From: CAXXOK01 sp964497495
GTDB lineage: Bacteria; Bacillota; Clostridia; Christensenellales; Aristaeellaceae
Assembly: GCA_964497495.1 (NCBI GenBank)
Contig: CAZCCZ010000039.1
Location: 1 to 32,257 of the forward strand
DNA length: 32,257 bases
Direction of reading: 5' to 3'
Position numbers and translations under genes: made by a program. The notes beneath the pieces are model-generated. The model made no database searches. It was not told the origin of the DNA and worked only from the letters and a program-made list of their open reading frames with translations. Shown here piece after piece: positions 1 through 8,531 of this stretch (position 1 is its first letter; every line of letters begins with the position of its first letter).

Positions 1-279
1 GGGTGCATATCCTGATAAGCATAGAAGCCAACATGCTTGAAGGGCGTGCGAAGGTTACCAAAGGGCGAGCGCAAAGCCCTTTGACCGCATCCGCAGGCGG
101 CGTCCCTTATGCCTGCGGGTGCATATCCTGATAAGCATAGAAGCCAACATGCTTGAAGGGCGTGCGAAGGTTACCAAAGGGCGAGCGCAAAGCCCTTTGG
201 GGTGCCCCGCAGGGCACATCCTTGCGTCCTGCGCCCTCGGACGCATATCCCTTTGGGGTGCCCCGTAGGGCACATTCTT
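1..279. repeat. Hairpin-rich direct-repeat array, truncated by the left window edge
   Basis: An 83-bp unit at 1-83 recurs without mismatch at 117-199 (period 116 bp). A shorter unit at 193-223 recurs at 249-279 with two differences. Most of the array can fold. CAAAGGGC pairs with GCCCTTTG at 59-66/76-83, and the second copy pairs 9 bp at 174-182/192-200. CCGCAGGC/GCCTGCGG pair at 91-98/111-118. GTGCCC/GGGCAC pair at 202-207/212-217 and again at 258-263/268-273; between these last two copies the stem is unchanged while the loop changes from CGCA to CGTA. Open frames across it look like by-products of GC-rich repeats, and I assign no gene. It resembles a REP/BIME-like intergenic repeat, but I cannot name a family. 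The array probably continues left of the window. Confidence 0.85.
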
Positions 280-297
280 AAACAGACAAGAAAAGTT

Positions 298-429
298 TAT
301 AGACTAAAGGAACGCTCGAAGAATGCAAGGGTAATCGGAATGCCCTGCCCGTATCCGAGGATGCGGCACCCTCTCCGTTGCGCCGAGGCGAGCATAACCG
401 CCTCAAACCCTAGCGCGTTGCGCTTTTTT
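298..429 (+). ncRNA. Possible small transcript or untranslated leader upstream of dnaX
   Basis: No convincing gene lies between the repeat array and dnaX. A weak promoter-like pair (TTCTTA at 275-280, TATAGA at 298-303, 17-bp spacer) precedes a stretch that can form a GAGGCG/CGCCTC hairpin around 384-403. The stretch ends in a terminator-like hairpin. In many Bacillota the SRP RNA and a serine tRNA lie just upstream of dnaX, but I find neither the GGAAG-type SRP tetraloop region nor a tRNA T-loop here. The transcript is inferred from the terminator and position only. Confidence 0.2.
412..429 (+). terminator. Short intrinsic terminator upstream of dnaX
   Basis: AGCGC (412-416) pairs with GCGCT (420-424) around a GTT loop, followed directly by a run of six T (424-429). 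The stem is short, so efficiency is uncertain. It would end any transcript entering from the repeat side before dnaX. Confidence 0.5.
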
Positions 430-496
430 AGTGTACAATTGACGGGAAGAAAGCGCTGGGACGCCCCGGCGCGGGCGGGGAGTGCGAAAAGGCAGC

Positions 497-2167
497 ATGG
501 CATATCAGGCGCTTTACCGGCAATGGCGGCCGCTCACGTTCGGGCAGGTCGTGGGGCAGGAAGCGGTGGTGCGGACGCTACGCAGGCAGGTGGAGACCAG
601 CCGCATCGCGCACGCGTACCTGTTTTGCGGCTGCCGCGGCACGGGTAAAACGACCATCGCCAAAATCATGAGCCGCGCCGTGAATTGCCTCCGGCCCGAC
701 AACGGCGACCCCTGCGGCGAATGCGACCCGTGCAAGGCGATACTGTCCGAAAACACGCTGGACGTACTGGAACTGGACGCGGCCAGCAACAACAGCGTGG
801 ATAACGTGCGGGACCTGCTGGAACAGGTGCGTTACCCCGCGCAGGTGGGGAAGTATAAGGTTTACATCATCGACGAAGTGCACATGCTCTCCACGGCGGC
901 GTTCAACGCGCTGCTGAAAACGCTGGAGGAGCCGCCCGCGCACGTGGTGTTCATTCTGGCCACCACAGAGCCGCAGCGCATCCCCGCCACGATCTTAAGC
1001 CGCGTGCAGCGCTTCGATTTCGGGCGCATTCCCGCGCCGCAGATCATTGGGCGTATGGAGGAAGCGCTGGCAAAAATGGAGCTTACGGCCGAACCGGAAG
1101 CGCTGCGGATGGTCGCGCGCGCCGCGGAAGGCGCGATGCGCGACGCGTTCAGCATCCTCGACATGTGTGTTTCCGCCGCGACGGACGGGCAGCTGACGGC
1201 CGCCACCGTGCGGGACGTGCTGGGTGCGAGCGACCGGGATTTTCTGTTCGATTTCGCCGACAAACTGGCGGCGGGGGACGCAGCTGGCGTGATGGGGCAG
1301 ATCGACGCGCTGATGCGCTCGGGCCGGGAGCCGCAGGTTTTCCTGCGGGAGATCACGCGCCATCTGCGCGCGCTGCTGACGGTGAAAACGGTGGGGGAGA
1401 ACGCCGCCGCCCTGCTGGAAGTGACCGGCGAGGATGAGAAACGGTACCGTAAACAGGCGGAGCCTTTTTCCACGGAGCGCCTGCTGCGCATGACGGACGA
1501 ACTGATGCGCGCGGAGAGCGAGATGCGCTACGCTTCCTCGCCCCGCATCGGGCTGGAAATCGCGACGCTGCGCGCCATGACGGAAAACCGCGGCGAGGAC
1601 GCGACCGCCCTGCGGGAACGGATCGCCGAGCTGGAAACGAAGCTCGCGGCGCTGACCGGCGCGCTGGAAAGCGGGGCCTACGCCACCGCCGCGCCCGCCG
1701 CCGCGGACGGGAACGGAAACGGGAGCAGGAAGGCTGCGAAAGCCGAGCCCGCCTCCGCACCGAAGCCGGCAGCGCCGGATAAGCCCGCGCCGCCGCCGCC
1801 CGCGCCCGCGGGCGAAAAGGAAATCTGGGATAAGGCGCTGGGGCTGATCGCCAAGACCGAGCCGCCGCTGCTGGGACTGCTGAAGAAGGAGCGGTTCATC
1901 GGGGAGAAGGACGGCGTTTACCGCGTACAGGTAGCCTACGAGCGCAAGGATTTCTCGCTCCTGCAGCTGAACAAGCCGACCCGCAGGGAAAGCGTCGGCA
2001 GGGCGCTGACCGAAGCGGCGGGCAGGCCGCTGTCTTTCGAGGCCGTTCTGGAGGACGGCGGAGACCGGAAACGCGCCGCCGACCTGCGGGACGAAAACGA
2101 GCGCACGCTCATCCATTCCTTCGGGCGGGACGCCGTGCAGATCGACGAAGGGGACGACGGCCCGTAA
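497..2167 (+). CDS. dnaX: DNA polymerase III subunit gamma/tau
   Basis: This 556-residue protein is the AAA+ clamp-loader subunit that opens and loads the beta clamp on DNA during chromosome replication in the cytoplasm. The N-terminus (AYQALYRQWRPLTF, then VVGQE) is typical of DnaX. A Walker A loop follows at about residues 45-53 (GCRGTGKTT, with Cys where Pro is common), then a four-cysteine zinc module, Walker B/DEVH (DEVHML) and the sensor/arginine-finger SRVQRF segment. A Pro/Ala-rich linker at roughly 395-435 leads to a C-terminal domain, so the form is tau-like; I see no obvious slippage site for a separate gamma. I chose the ATG at 497 because it begins the conserved N-terminus; a GTG at 482 in frame would add five residues but has no better ribosome site. 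The usual Bacillota neighbours yaaK/ebfC and recR do not follow; rsmA does. Confidence 0.93.
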   Translation: MAYQALYRQWRPLTFGQVVGQEAVVRTLRRQVETSRIAHAYLFCGCRGTGKTTIAKIMSRAVNCLRPDNGDPCGECDPCKAILSENTLDVLELDAASNNSVDNVRDLLEQVRYPAQVGKYKVYIIDEVHMLSTAAFNALLKTLEEPPAHVVFILATTEPQRIPATILSRVQRFDFGRIPAPQIIGRMEEALAKMELTAEPEALRMVARAAEGAMRDAFSILDMCVSAATDGQLTAATVRDVLGASDRDFLFDFADKLAAGDAAGVMGQIDALMRSGREPQVFLREITRHLRALLTVKTVGENAAALLEVTGEDEKRYRKQAEPFSTERLLRMTDELMRAESEMRYASSPRIGLEIATLRAMTENRGEDATALRERIAELETKLAALTGALESGAYATAAPAAADGNGNGSRKAAKAEPASAPKPAAPDKPAPPPPAPAGEKEIWDKALGLIAKTEPPLLGLLKKERFIGEKDGVYRVQVAYERKDFSLLQLNKPTRRESVGRALTEAAGRPLSFEAVLEDGGDRKRAADLRDENERTLIHSFGRDAVQIDEGDDGP

Positions 2168-2348
2168 CTCGCTTCCCGTACGTCGGGATACGGCGGCGCG
2201 CGGGCCCGCGGGGAACGTGGGTACAGGCGTCCGGGTTATTCCGCACGGGAGACGGCTTGCCGCCATCGCCGCCGGGGGAGGGCATACTCCGCGGGCGCGC
2301 CGCTTTTAGGTTGCTGAAACGATTCCACGGGGAACGGAGGACGCCCGG

Positions 2349-3185
2349 GTGAAAAGACCAATGGCACGGACGGGACGCGGGGGCGAAGGCGGTATCCGCT
2401 ACAAGCACGACCTGGGACAGCATTTTTTGTACGACACGGCGCTGCTGCGCTCGCTGGTGGCGGGCGCAGGGGTGCGCAAGACCGACCGCGTGCTGGAGAT
2501 CGGCCCGGGTTCGGGCACGCTGACCGTTTGCCTGTGCGAGGCGGCGGAGCGCGTGGTCGCCGTGGAGGCGGACCGGGACGTGATCCCGTTCCTGCGGGTG
2601 GCTACGGAAGGCTTCGGCAACGTGGAAATCCTCGAGGGGGACATCCGCAAAATAGACCTTGCTGCGCTTTCCGCCACGCTGGGCGACGGGTGGATGGTGG
2701 TGGCGAACATCCCCTACAACATCACCGCGCAGATTTTCGACCTGTTCTGGGGCAGCGGCCTGCCGATCCGACAGATGTCCGTGATGGTGCAAAAGGAAGT
2801 GGCGCAAAAGCTCCTCGCCCGCCCCGGCGACCCCGCTTACGGGCTTACGAGCGTCCGTTGCCGGTATTACTGCGACCCGGAGCCGGTGGCTTCCGTACCC
2901 GCCTCCGCCTTTACTCCGCCGCCCAGGGTGGACAGCGCCTTCGTAAACCTACCGTTCCGCAAAGTGCCGCCCGCGCCGGTGCTCGACGAGGCGCTGCTGT
3001 GGCGGATGATCCGCGCGGGCTTCGGCCAACGCCGCAAAACGCTGGTCAACGCGCTGAAAAACGTGGAGCCGCTTACGCCGGACGCGGTGCGCGGCGCGCT
3101 GGAAACGCTGGGTCTTCCGCCCGCGGTGCGCGGCGAAGCCCTCTCCGTGACGGACTGGATCGCCCTTGCCAACCAGCTGGTCTGA
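2349..3185 (+). CDS. rsmA: 16S rRNA (adenine1518-N6/adenine1519-N6)-dimethyltransferase
   Basis: RsmA (KsgA) dimethylates two adjacent adenines in the 3' terminal hairpin of 16S rRNA using S-adenosylmethionine, a late step in 30S subunit assembly. The 278-residue protein has the expected order: KHDLGQHFL near the N-terminus, SAM motif I VLEIGPGSGTLT, the acidic loop VEAD, catalytic motif IV NIPYN, FTPPPRVDS and a small helical C-terminal domain with GFGQRRKTL. A GTG start at 2349 is chosen because GGAGG lies about 7 bases upstream; an ATG at 2361 would lose four residues and sits too far from that site. The gene follows dnaX after a 181-bp gap in which I see no terminator, so cotranscription is possible. 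Confidence 0.95.
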   Translation: MKRPMARTGRGGEGGIRYKHDLGQHFLYDTALLRSLVAGAGVRKTDRVLEIGPGSGTLTVCLCEAAERVVAVEADRDVIPFLRVATEGFGNVEILEGDIRKIDLAALSATLGDGWMVVANIPYNITAQIFDLFWGSGLPIRQMSVMVQKEVAQKLLARPGDPAYGLTSVRCRYYCDPEPVASVPASAFTPPPRVDSAFVNLPFRKVPPAPVLDEALLWRMIRAGFGQRRKTLVNALKNVEPLTPDAVRGALETLGLPPAVRGEALSVTDWIALANQLV

Positions 3186-3563
3186 CGGGCGGAATACGTG
3201 AAATTTCTGTCAAACGCAGGATTTGAAGGATAAACTTGCAAATCTTCCAACATGGCCTTGGCACGCCGTTTACGAAGCACGGAATGCGGCGCGGGACACA
3301 ACGCGAAAACAGACCGCAGGCTATCGCTTTTTACGGGCTCCGGCAACGAACGGCGCCTGTCCTCTTTGGCACGAATATTTCCGTCGCGAAAAATTCAAAT
3401 TTTTTCTGCGGGAACGCAGGAGATTTGAAAGTAGATATAGAATCATCGGAATTAGGGCGAAATTGTGCCATTTCGCTCCACAAACAATCATACCGCGCGG
3501 CCGGAGCGTCGCTGGGAAGTCCCATCCGACTTCCTCATTATGAATTCCAAGGAGGAAACCGCA
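3186..3563 (+). promoter_or_regulatory. Hairpin-rich leader region of pckA
   Basis: This 378-bp gap carries no convincing gene. Its right half contains three hairpins in series. The first spans 3394-3429: outer TTCAAAT/ATTTGAA and inner CTGCG/CGCAG closing a GGAA loop. The second is GCGAAAT (3457-3463) pairing with ATTTCGC (3470-3476). The third is GGAAGTC (3515-3521) pairing with GACTTCC (3528-3534). The last two each have a 7-bp perfect stem and a 6-nt loop. None is followed by a T run, so they do not look like terminators. They may form a structured 5' leader or be protein-binding palindromes. No good -35/-10 pair was found; TAGAAT at 3438-3443 is the best -10. Confidence 0.4.
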
Positions 3564-5138
<1,575 letters not shown>

Positions 5139-5162
5139 CGGGTTTTCAACGTACACCGTCCA

Positions 5163-5200
5163 AGGCCGTCCGGCTCGGAAGAGCCGGACGGCCTTTCCTT
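5163..5200 (+). terminator. Strong intrinsic terminator of pckA
   Basis: A perfect 14-bp GC-rich stem (5163-5176 with 5181-5194) closes a GGAA tetraloop and is followed by a T-rich tail (TTTCCTT). It lies 24 bases after the pckA stop codon. Confidence 0.92.
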
Positions 5201-5255
5201 ATCAGTCCCCTGAAAAAGTTCCCTTGAAATCGGACGACGCGCGGAGGTGGATGCC

Positions 5256-5882
5256 GTGGAAAGAATACGGCTGCTGGGGCAGGGGCTACGGTTCGGTATG
5301 CTGCTCCAGCTCGCGGTGGGGCCCATATGCCTGCTGACCCTGAGCACGGCGGGCACGCAGGGGTTCGGCCCCGCCATGGAACTGGTGGCGGCGGTCACGC
5401 TTGCGGACGCTTTATATGTTTTTCTGTCCTCTTTGGGGGTGGCGGCCCTGATGGACCGCCCGAAGGTGAAGGCGGCCATGAAAATCGCCGGGGGGCTGGT
5501 GCTGATCCTTTTCGGGCTGGATATGGGGCTGGGCGCGCTGGGCAAACCGCTGATTCCCGGCTTCAGCCTGTTTTCGGCGGACGGCGGCGGCAGCCGGTTC
5601 CTCCAGGGGCTGATCCTGACGCTGTCCAACCCCCTCACCATCCTGTTCTGGGGCGGGATGCTGACCGCAAAGGTGATGGAGAATAACTGGAGCCGGGCGC
5701 AGCTGGCGGCGTTCGCCGTGGGGTGCGTGCTGTCCACCGCGTTATCCCTCACGGCGGTCTCCGCGGTGGGAAGCTGTTTTACGGGCCGTATTCCCGCGCT
5801 GGCGATTCGGATTCTGAACGTCGGGGTGGGCGCGGCGCTGATCTTCTTCGGCGTGCGTTTGATGAGCAAAAAGAGCCGTTAA
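5256..5882 (+). CDS. LysE/RhtB-family transporter (amino acid or metabolite exporter)
   Basis: This is a 208-residue hydrophobic protein with about six membrane helices. It fits the LysE superfamily by length, by the N-terminal GPICLLTLSTAG segment (family members have GP followed by a hydrophobic run) and by the mid-protein motif LSNPLTILFW, which matches the conserved N-P-x-x-x-x-F-F/W signature of helix 4. Such proteins export amino acids or other small solutes using the proton gradient; the substrate cannot be told here. GTG 5256 is chosen as start because GGAGG (5243-5247) is about 8 bases upstream; the GTG at 5247 would overlap that ribosome site. It lies alone between the pckA terminator and a large palindrome. 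Confidence 0.82.
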   Translation: MERIRLLGQGLRFGMLLQLAVGPICLLTLSTAGTQGFGPAMELVAAVTLADALYVFLSSLGVAALMDRPKVKAAMKIAGGLVLILFGLDMGLGALGKPLIPGFSLFSADGGGSRFLQGLILTLSNPLTILFWGGMLTAKVMENNWSRAQLAAFAVGCVLSTALSLTAVSAVGSCFTGRIPALAIRILNVGVGAALIFFGVRLMSKKSR

Positions 5883-5901
5883 TCGCCCCGCGCGCTGTTT
5901 T

Positions 5902-5931
5902 CGTCCCGCATTCCGTACGGAATGCGGGACG
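5902..5931. repeat. Perfect 30-bp palindrome
   Basis: CGTCCCGCATTCCG is followed directly by TA and then its exact reverse complement, 30 bp with no mismatch. As RNA it would form a long hairpin after the LysE-type gene, but there is no T run on either strand, so it is a poor intrinsic terminator. An extended -10-like element (TG-C-TATCAT, 5935-5943) begins 4 bp downstream, so the palindrome would cover the -35 zone of a promoter for the small-protein cassette. An operator role is equally plausible. Confidence 0.75.
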
Positions 5932-6101
5932 CTGTGCTATCATGGGCGTGCGTCGAAGGTGTACCCGCGTAGGAAAACCCAGCCAAATTCTCATCGGATT
6001 CTCATGAAACCGTAAAGCGTCTCTCAAGCAACGGCGCGGGAAATATGGTAATCTGTGTCCGTACCAAGGAAACACCGACGACCGCAAGGAGGAAACCGAT
6101 C

Positions 6102-6395
6102 ATGGATCGCACTCAACGCCGAGATGGACGCTTCTTCAGCGTCCTGTACCGCACCCGCCTGCGCGCAAGTAAGAACGGGGTCACGGTGGTCAACCTGTCC
6201 CTGCTGTTCTCTCTCATTGCGCTGCTCACCGCGCCGTGGCTGACCATCCTGGGGCTGCTGGCCGCGCTGATCATGGGATACCGCTTCTCCGTGGACCACA
6301 ACGGGCTGGGGTTTGAACAGAACTTCGACGACGTGGTGCGCAACGCCGCGGGCAACGTGAAACAGGCGGTCGATAACGTAACCGAACGGCGCTGA
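6102..6395 (+). CDS. DUF4342-like small protein, first paralogue
   Basis: A 97-residue protein of unknown function. A basic N-terminal part (FFSVLYRTRLRASKNG) leads to a hydrophobic segment of about 30 residues (about 33-60) containing APWLTILGLLAAL and ending in YRFSV. This resembles the DUF4342 core (a short K/R-N-G turn, then a hydrophobic stretch with an AP motif, then a beta strand). The C-terminus (VVRNAAGNVKQAVDNV) looks like an amphipathic helix. AAGGAGG at 6086-6092, 9 bases before the ATG, fixes the start. It is the first of three closely spaced genes and is paralogous to the next one (shared YRTR, FS-IALL-APWL and GYRFS-D motifs). DUF assignment is by recollection of the family pattern; no biochemical role can be given. 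Confidence 0.72.
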   Translation: MDRTQRRDGRFFSVLYRTRLRASKNGVTVVNLSLLFSLIALLTAPWLTILGLLAALIMGYRFSVDHNGLGFEQNFDDVVRNAAGNVKQAVDNVTERR

Positions 6396-6448
6396 AGCGC
6401 CGCAACCAGACCGGGCCGGGTCCGGATAACGATAAGGAGGATTCTACC

Positions 6449-6787
6449 ATGGAAAACAATTCATACGGCAAAAACAACGCTTTCGGCTTCCTGTACCGCA
6501 CCCGCATCGTGATCAAAAAAGGGGAAAGCGTCATCATCAACCTGTCCATCCTGTTCTCCGTCATCGCGCTGCTGTTCGCCCCGTGGCTGGTGGTCGCGGG
6601 CGTGATCATCGCGCTGCTGCTGGGCTACCGCTTCTCCATCGACCGCAACGCCGCGGGCTTCACATCCGATTTCGGGCGCATGTTCAGGGACGCGGCCGAC
6701 AACGTGAAGAACGTCGTGGAAAACGTGAAGACCGGGGATGAGAAAACGGAGACGACGGACGAGCACGGGCAGGACGGCCAGGCTTGA
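6449..6787 (+). CDS. DUF4342-like small protein, second paralogue
   Basis: A 112-residue paralogue of the preceding gene, with the same layout: short polar N-terminus, FLYRTRIVIKKGE, a hydrophobic segment with FAPWLVVAGVIIALLLGYRFSID, then a helical tail of repeated DNVKNVVENVK character and an acidic end. The tail is longer than in the first copy. AAGGAGG at 6434-6440 is 8 bases before the ATG. The similarity along the whole length indicates a tandem duplication followed by divergence. The heptad-like Val/Asn tail could mediate pairing of the two proteins or sit on the membrane surface. Function is unknown. Confidence 0.72.
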   Translation: MENNSYGKNNAFGFLYRTRIVIKKGESVIINLSILFSVIALLFAPWLVVAGVIIALLLGYRFSIDRNAAGFTSDFGRMFRDAADNVKNVVENVKTGDEKTETTDEHGQDGQA

Positions 6788-6810
6788 AGCCGCTTGAGGA
6801 GGAGAAACCC

Positions 6811-7191
6811 ATGACCAACGGAGACATCGGCCCTGAGGGCAGTTATTTCGAAGCCAGGGAACGGGAGAAGACGCTGGATAACGAGCGGAAATGGGACGGC
6901 GTTTACCCGATTATCATCACGCTCGCGTATCTGGTGCTGGGGTTCTCGTTCCACCTGTGGCACCCCGGGTGGCTTCTGTTCCTGACGATCCCCGTTTATT
7001 ATATGAAGCCGAAGAACAGCATTGAGCGCTGGCTCAACCCCGTGTCCATCACGATCATCTTCCTGGTGCTGGGTATTTTCTTCGGAATGTGGCACCCGGC
7101 GTGGATGCTGTTCCTGCTGATCCCCGTCGTGGAAGTCCTAAAGAAAAAGAGCGGGGAACCGGCGAAGGATACGGAAACCCCGAATCAGTAA
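6811..7191 (+). CDS. Small four-helix membrane protein with an internal duplication
   Basis: This 126-residue protein has a charged N-terminal ~30 residues and then two copies of a membrane hairpin. Copy 1 includes YLVLGFSFHLWHPGWLLFLTIPVYY; copy 2 includes FLVLGIFFGMWHPAWMLFLLIPVVE. The shared LVLG-(x6)-WHP-W-LFL-IP pattern shows an internal repeat, with the WHP turn between the helices of each hairpin. I recall the same hairpin as a C-terminal module of some Bacillota HTH proteins, but no HTH is present here. The tail is Lys-rich, suggesting it lies in the cytoplasm. ATG 6811 is chosen over an upstream TTG at 6784 because GGAGGAG ends 6 bases before it. It closes the DUF4342 cassette, 23 bp after the second paralogue. 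Function unknown. Confidence 0.75.
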   Translation: MTNGDIGPEGSYFEAREREKTLDNERKWDGVYPIIITLAYLVLGFSFHLWHPGWLLFLTIPVYYMKPKNSIERWLNPVSITIIFLVLGIFFGMWHPAWMLFLLIPVVEVLKKKSGEPAKDTETPNQ

Positions 7192-7199
7192 ACAAAACA

Positions 7200-7230
7200 G
7201 GAAAACCGCCGGTTAAACCGGCGGTTTTCC
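7200..7230. terminator. Bidirectional terminator between convergent genes
   Basis: A 15-bp perfect inverted repeat (GGAAAACCGCCGGTT, one base, then its complement) carries A-rich and T-rich ends, so it can act in both directions. It serves the small-protein cassette on the plus strand and the sigma-factor operon on the minus strand, whose last gene ends at 7246. Confidence 0.85.
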
Positions 7231-7245
7231 GTATACGCGGGTTTC

Positions 7246-8529
7246 TTACCGGGCCGTCTTCACCGCTTCGGCGTCCAGCGCCGCGACCAGCGCGTCCGCG
7301 TCCATCCTGCCTTTGGCGTACTCCTCGGCGATCGGATAGGAGGTCAGGCTCGGAACGCGCGGGAACGTCAGGTTGGGCGCCACGTTTTCTGCGTAGCCGG
7401 CGATCTGCGCGCGGGAATAGTAATAGCGTTCGTCCCCCGCGTCGCGCAGGCGGGTCAACGTGTCGATCACGGACTGATCTTCGCCCTGCTCGATCTGCGC
7501 GGCGATGTTTTCCTCGTAGGATTGCCGGAGCAATGCGTCGTAATCGAGCTGCGCATAAAGCAGCGGCGTCATATTCGTTGAAACGCGGCCAGCCGCGACG
7601 GCCAGATAGTCCAGCGCTTCGGCTTTATGCGGCGTAGCGGCGTTCACCACGATCACGTCCATCTGCGCGGGAGTATTCTTCCCCTCGCCGATGCGCAGGA
7701 ACAGCGCGTCTCCGTTGATGAGGGAGCTGGACGCGTCGTATACGACGGTGCTGAGGCTCCCGTTCTCTCCGTAGCGGACTTTGGGATCCGTCTGAAGCGC
7801 CTCGATCATGCTCTCCAGATCGCCGAGCGCCGTGCGGAACGCGGGCGTGTCGTACTCCACGCGCCCTTGCGCGTCGCAGGTTTCCGCCGCGTACAGGTCG
7901 ATGAGATAACCCAAGAAATAGGAAAGCATGTTCCCGGTGGCGCAGTCGTAATCGAACACCGTGCCCTTGCGCGTAGCGGCGGGCAGCGCCATATACCGCC
8001 GGCCCAGCGAGCACAGGTCGGCGAAAGTGCGCGGCGCGTCGGCCGCGGTCAACCCCAGCTTCGCGTACAGATCGGCTTTCGCCTGTTCGTCCGCAGCGTA
8101 GAGAAAGGAGAACTGCATCACGATTCCGTACAGGGAAACGGGGAGGGCAATCAGCCTGTTATCCGCCGTGACCGCGCTCCGTACCGCCGGATACAGCCCG
8201 TCCGTCAAGCCGGCGGCGGCCTTTTCGCCGCTCAAATCCATCAGCAGCCCGGTTTTGTAAAGCGCGGCAAGGTCGCATTCCCGCGTGCTCAGGCAGGCTA
8301 CGTCCCAGTCGCCGCCCGTTACGAGTTCCGGCGTGTTGAACCGTCCCAGGTCCTGATCGTACGTTTTTTCAATTTCTTCCACGGCGCGGTCGGGATATTG
8401 CGCGCGGTACGCGTCCGCCGTACCCCAGAAATCGATCACGCGAAGGACGTTATCCGCCGGTTCCGCGCAGGCCGCGCCGCACAGCAGGCCCAGCGCCAGC
8501 AGCGCGGCGACGATTCTTTTACTTCTCAT
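7246..8529 (-). CDS. Extracellular solute-binding-like protein in a sigma-factor operon
   Basis: A 427-residue secreted protein with a signal peptide (Arg/Lys start, hydrophobic LLALGLLCGAACA, likely cleavage after ACA). I do not see a convincing lipobox. The body looks like a family-1 type ABC solute-binding protein: WDVACLS (the usual 'DV-x-x-x' lobe strand), LIALPVSLYG (the usual ALP-x-S hinge-side segment), a VVNAATPHKAEALDYLAVAA segment (the N...K...A..FL pattern) and a terminal EEYAKGRMDADALVAALDAE helix. No permease or ATPase gene is adjacent. Start at 8529 (MRSKR) is preferred because AGGAG lies about 7 bases upstream; the ATG at 8535 sits on the ribosome site. It follows the anti-sigma-like gene with a 2-bp gap, so it is probably translated with it. 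It may be a sensory or cell-surface protein rather than a transporter part. Confidence 0.72.
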   Translation of the reverse strand: MRSKRIVAALLALGLLCGAACAEPADNVLRVIDFWGTADAYRAQYPDRAVEEIEKTYDQDLGRFNTPELVTGGDWDVACLSTRECDLAALYKTGLLMDLSGEKAAAGLTDGLYPAVRSAVTADNRLIALPVSLYGIVMQFSFLYAADEQAKADLYAKLGLTAADAPRTFADLCSLGRRYMALPAATRKGTVFDYDCATGNMLSYFLGYLIDLYAAETCDAQGRVEYDTPAFRTALGDLESMIEALQTDPKVRYGENGSLSTVVYDASSSLINGDALFLRIGEGKNTPAQMDVIVVNAATPHKAEALDYLAVAAGRVSTNMTPLLYAQLDYDALLRQSYEENIAAQIEQGEDQSVIDTLTRLRDAGDERYYYSRAQIAGYAENVAPNLTFPRVPSLTSYPIAEEYAKGRMDADALVAALDAEAVKTAR

Positions 8530-8531
8530 AC

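Noticed and set aside
1..279. CRISPR array at the left edge
   Set aside because: Only two long copies are present, each 83 bp, with unequal spacing for the shorter unit and no spacer pattern of uniform length. No cas gene is near.
290..496. SRP RNA or tRNA-Ser gene upstream of dnaX
   Set aside because: The position is typical, but neither the SRP helix-8 GGAAG loop region nor a tRNA T-arm sequence is found.
3406..3419. CTGCG-GGAA-CGCAG hairpin as terminator of rsmA
   Set aside because: The T run precedes the stem on the plus strand, and on the minus strand an A run follows it, so neither direction fits an intrinsic terminator.
7246..8529. Lipoprotein reading of the solute-binding-like protein
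   Set aside because: Cysteines occur at the end of the hydrophobic segment, but the preceding residues do not form a good lipobox; cleavage after ACA seems more likely.
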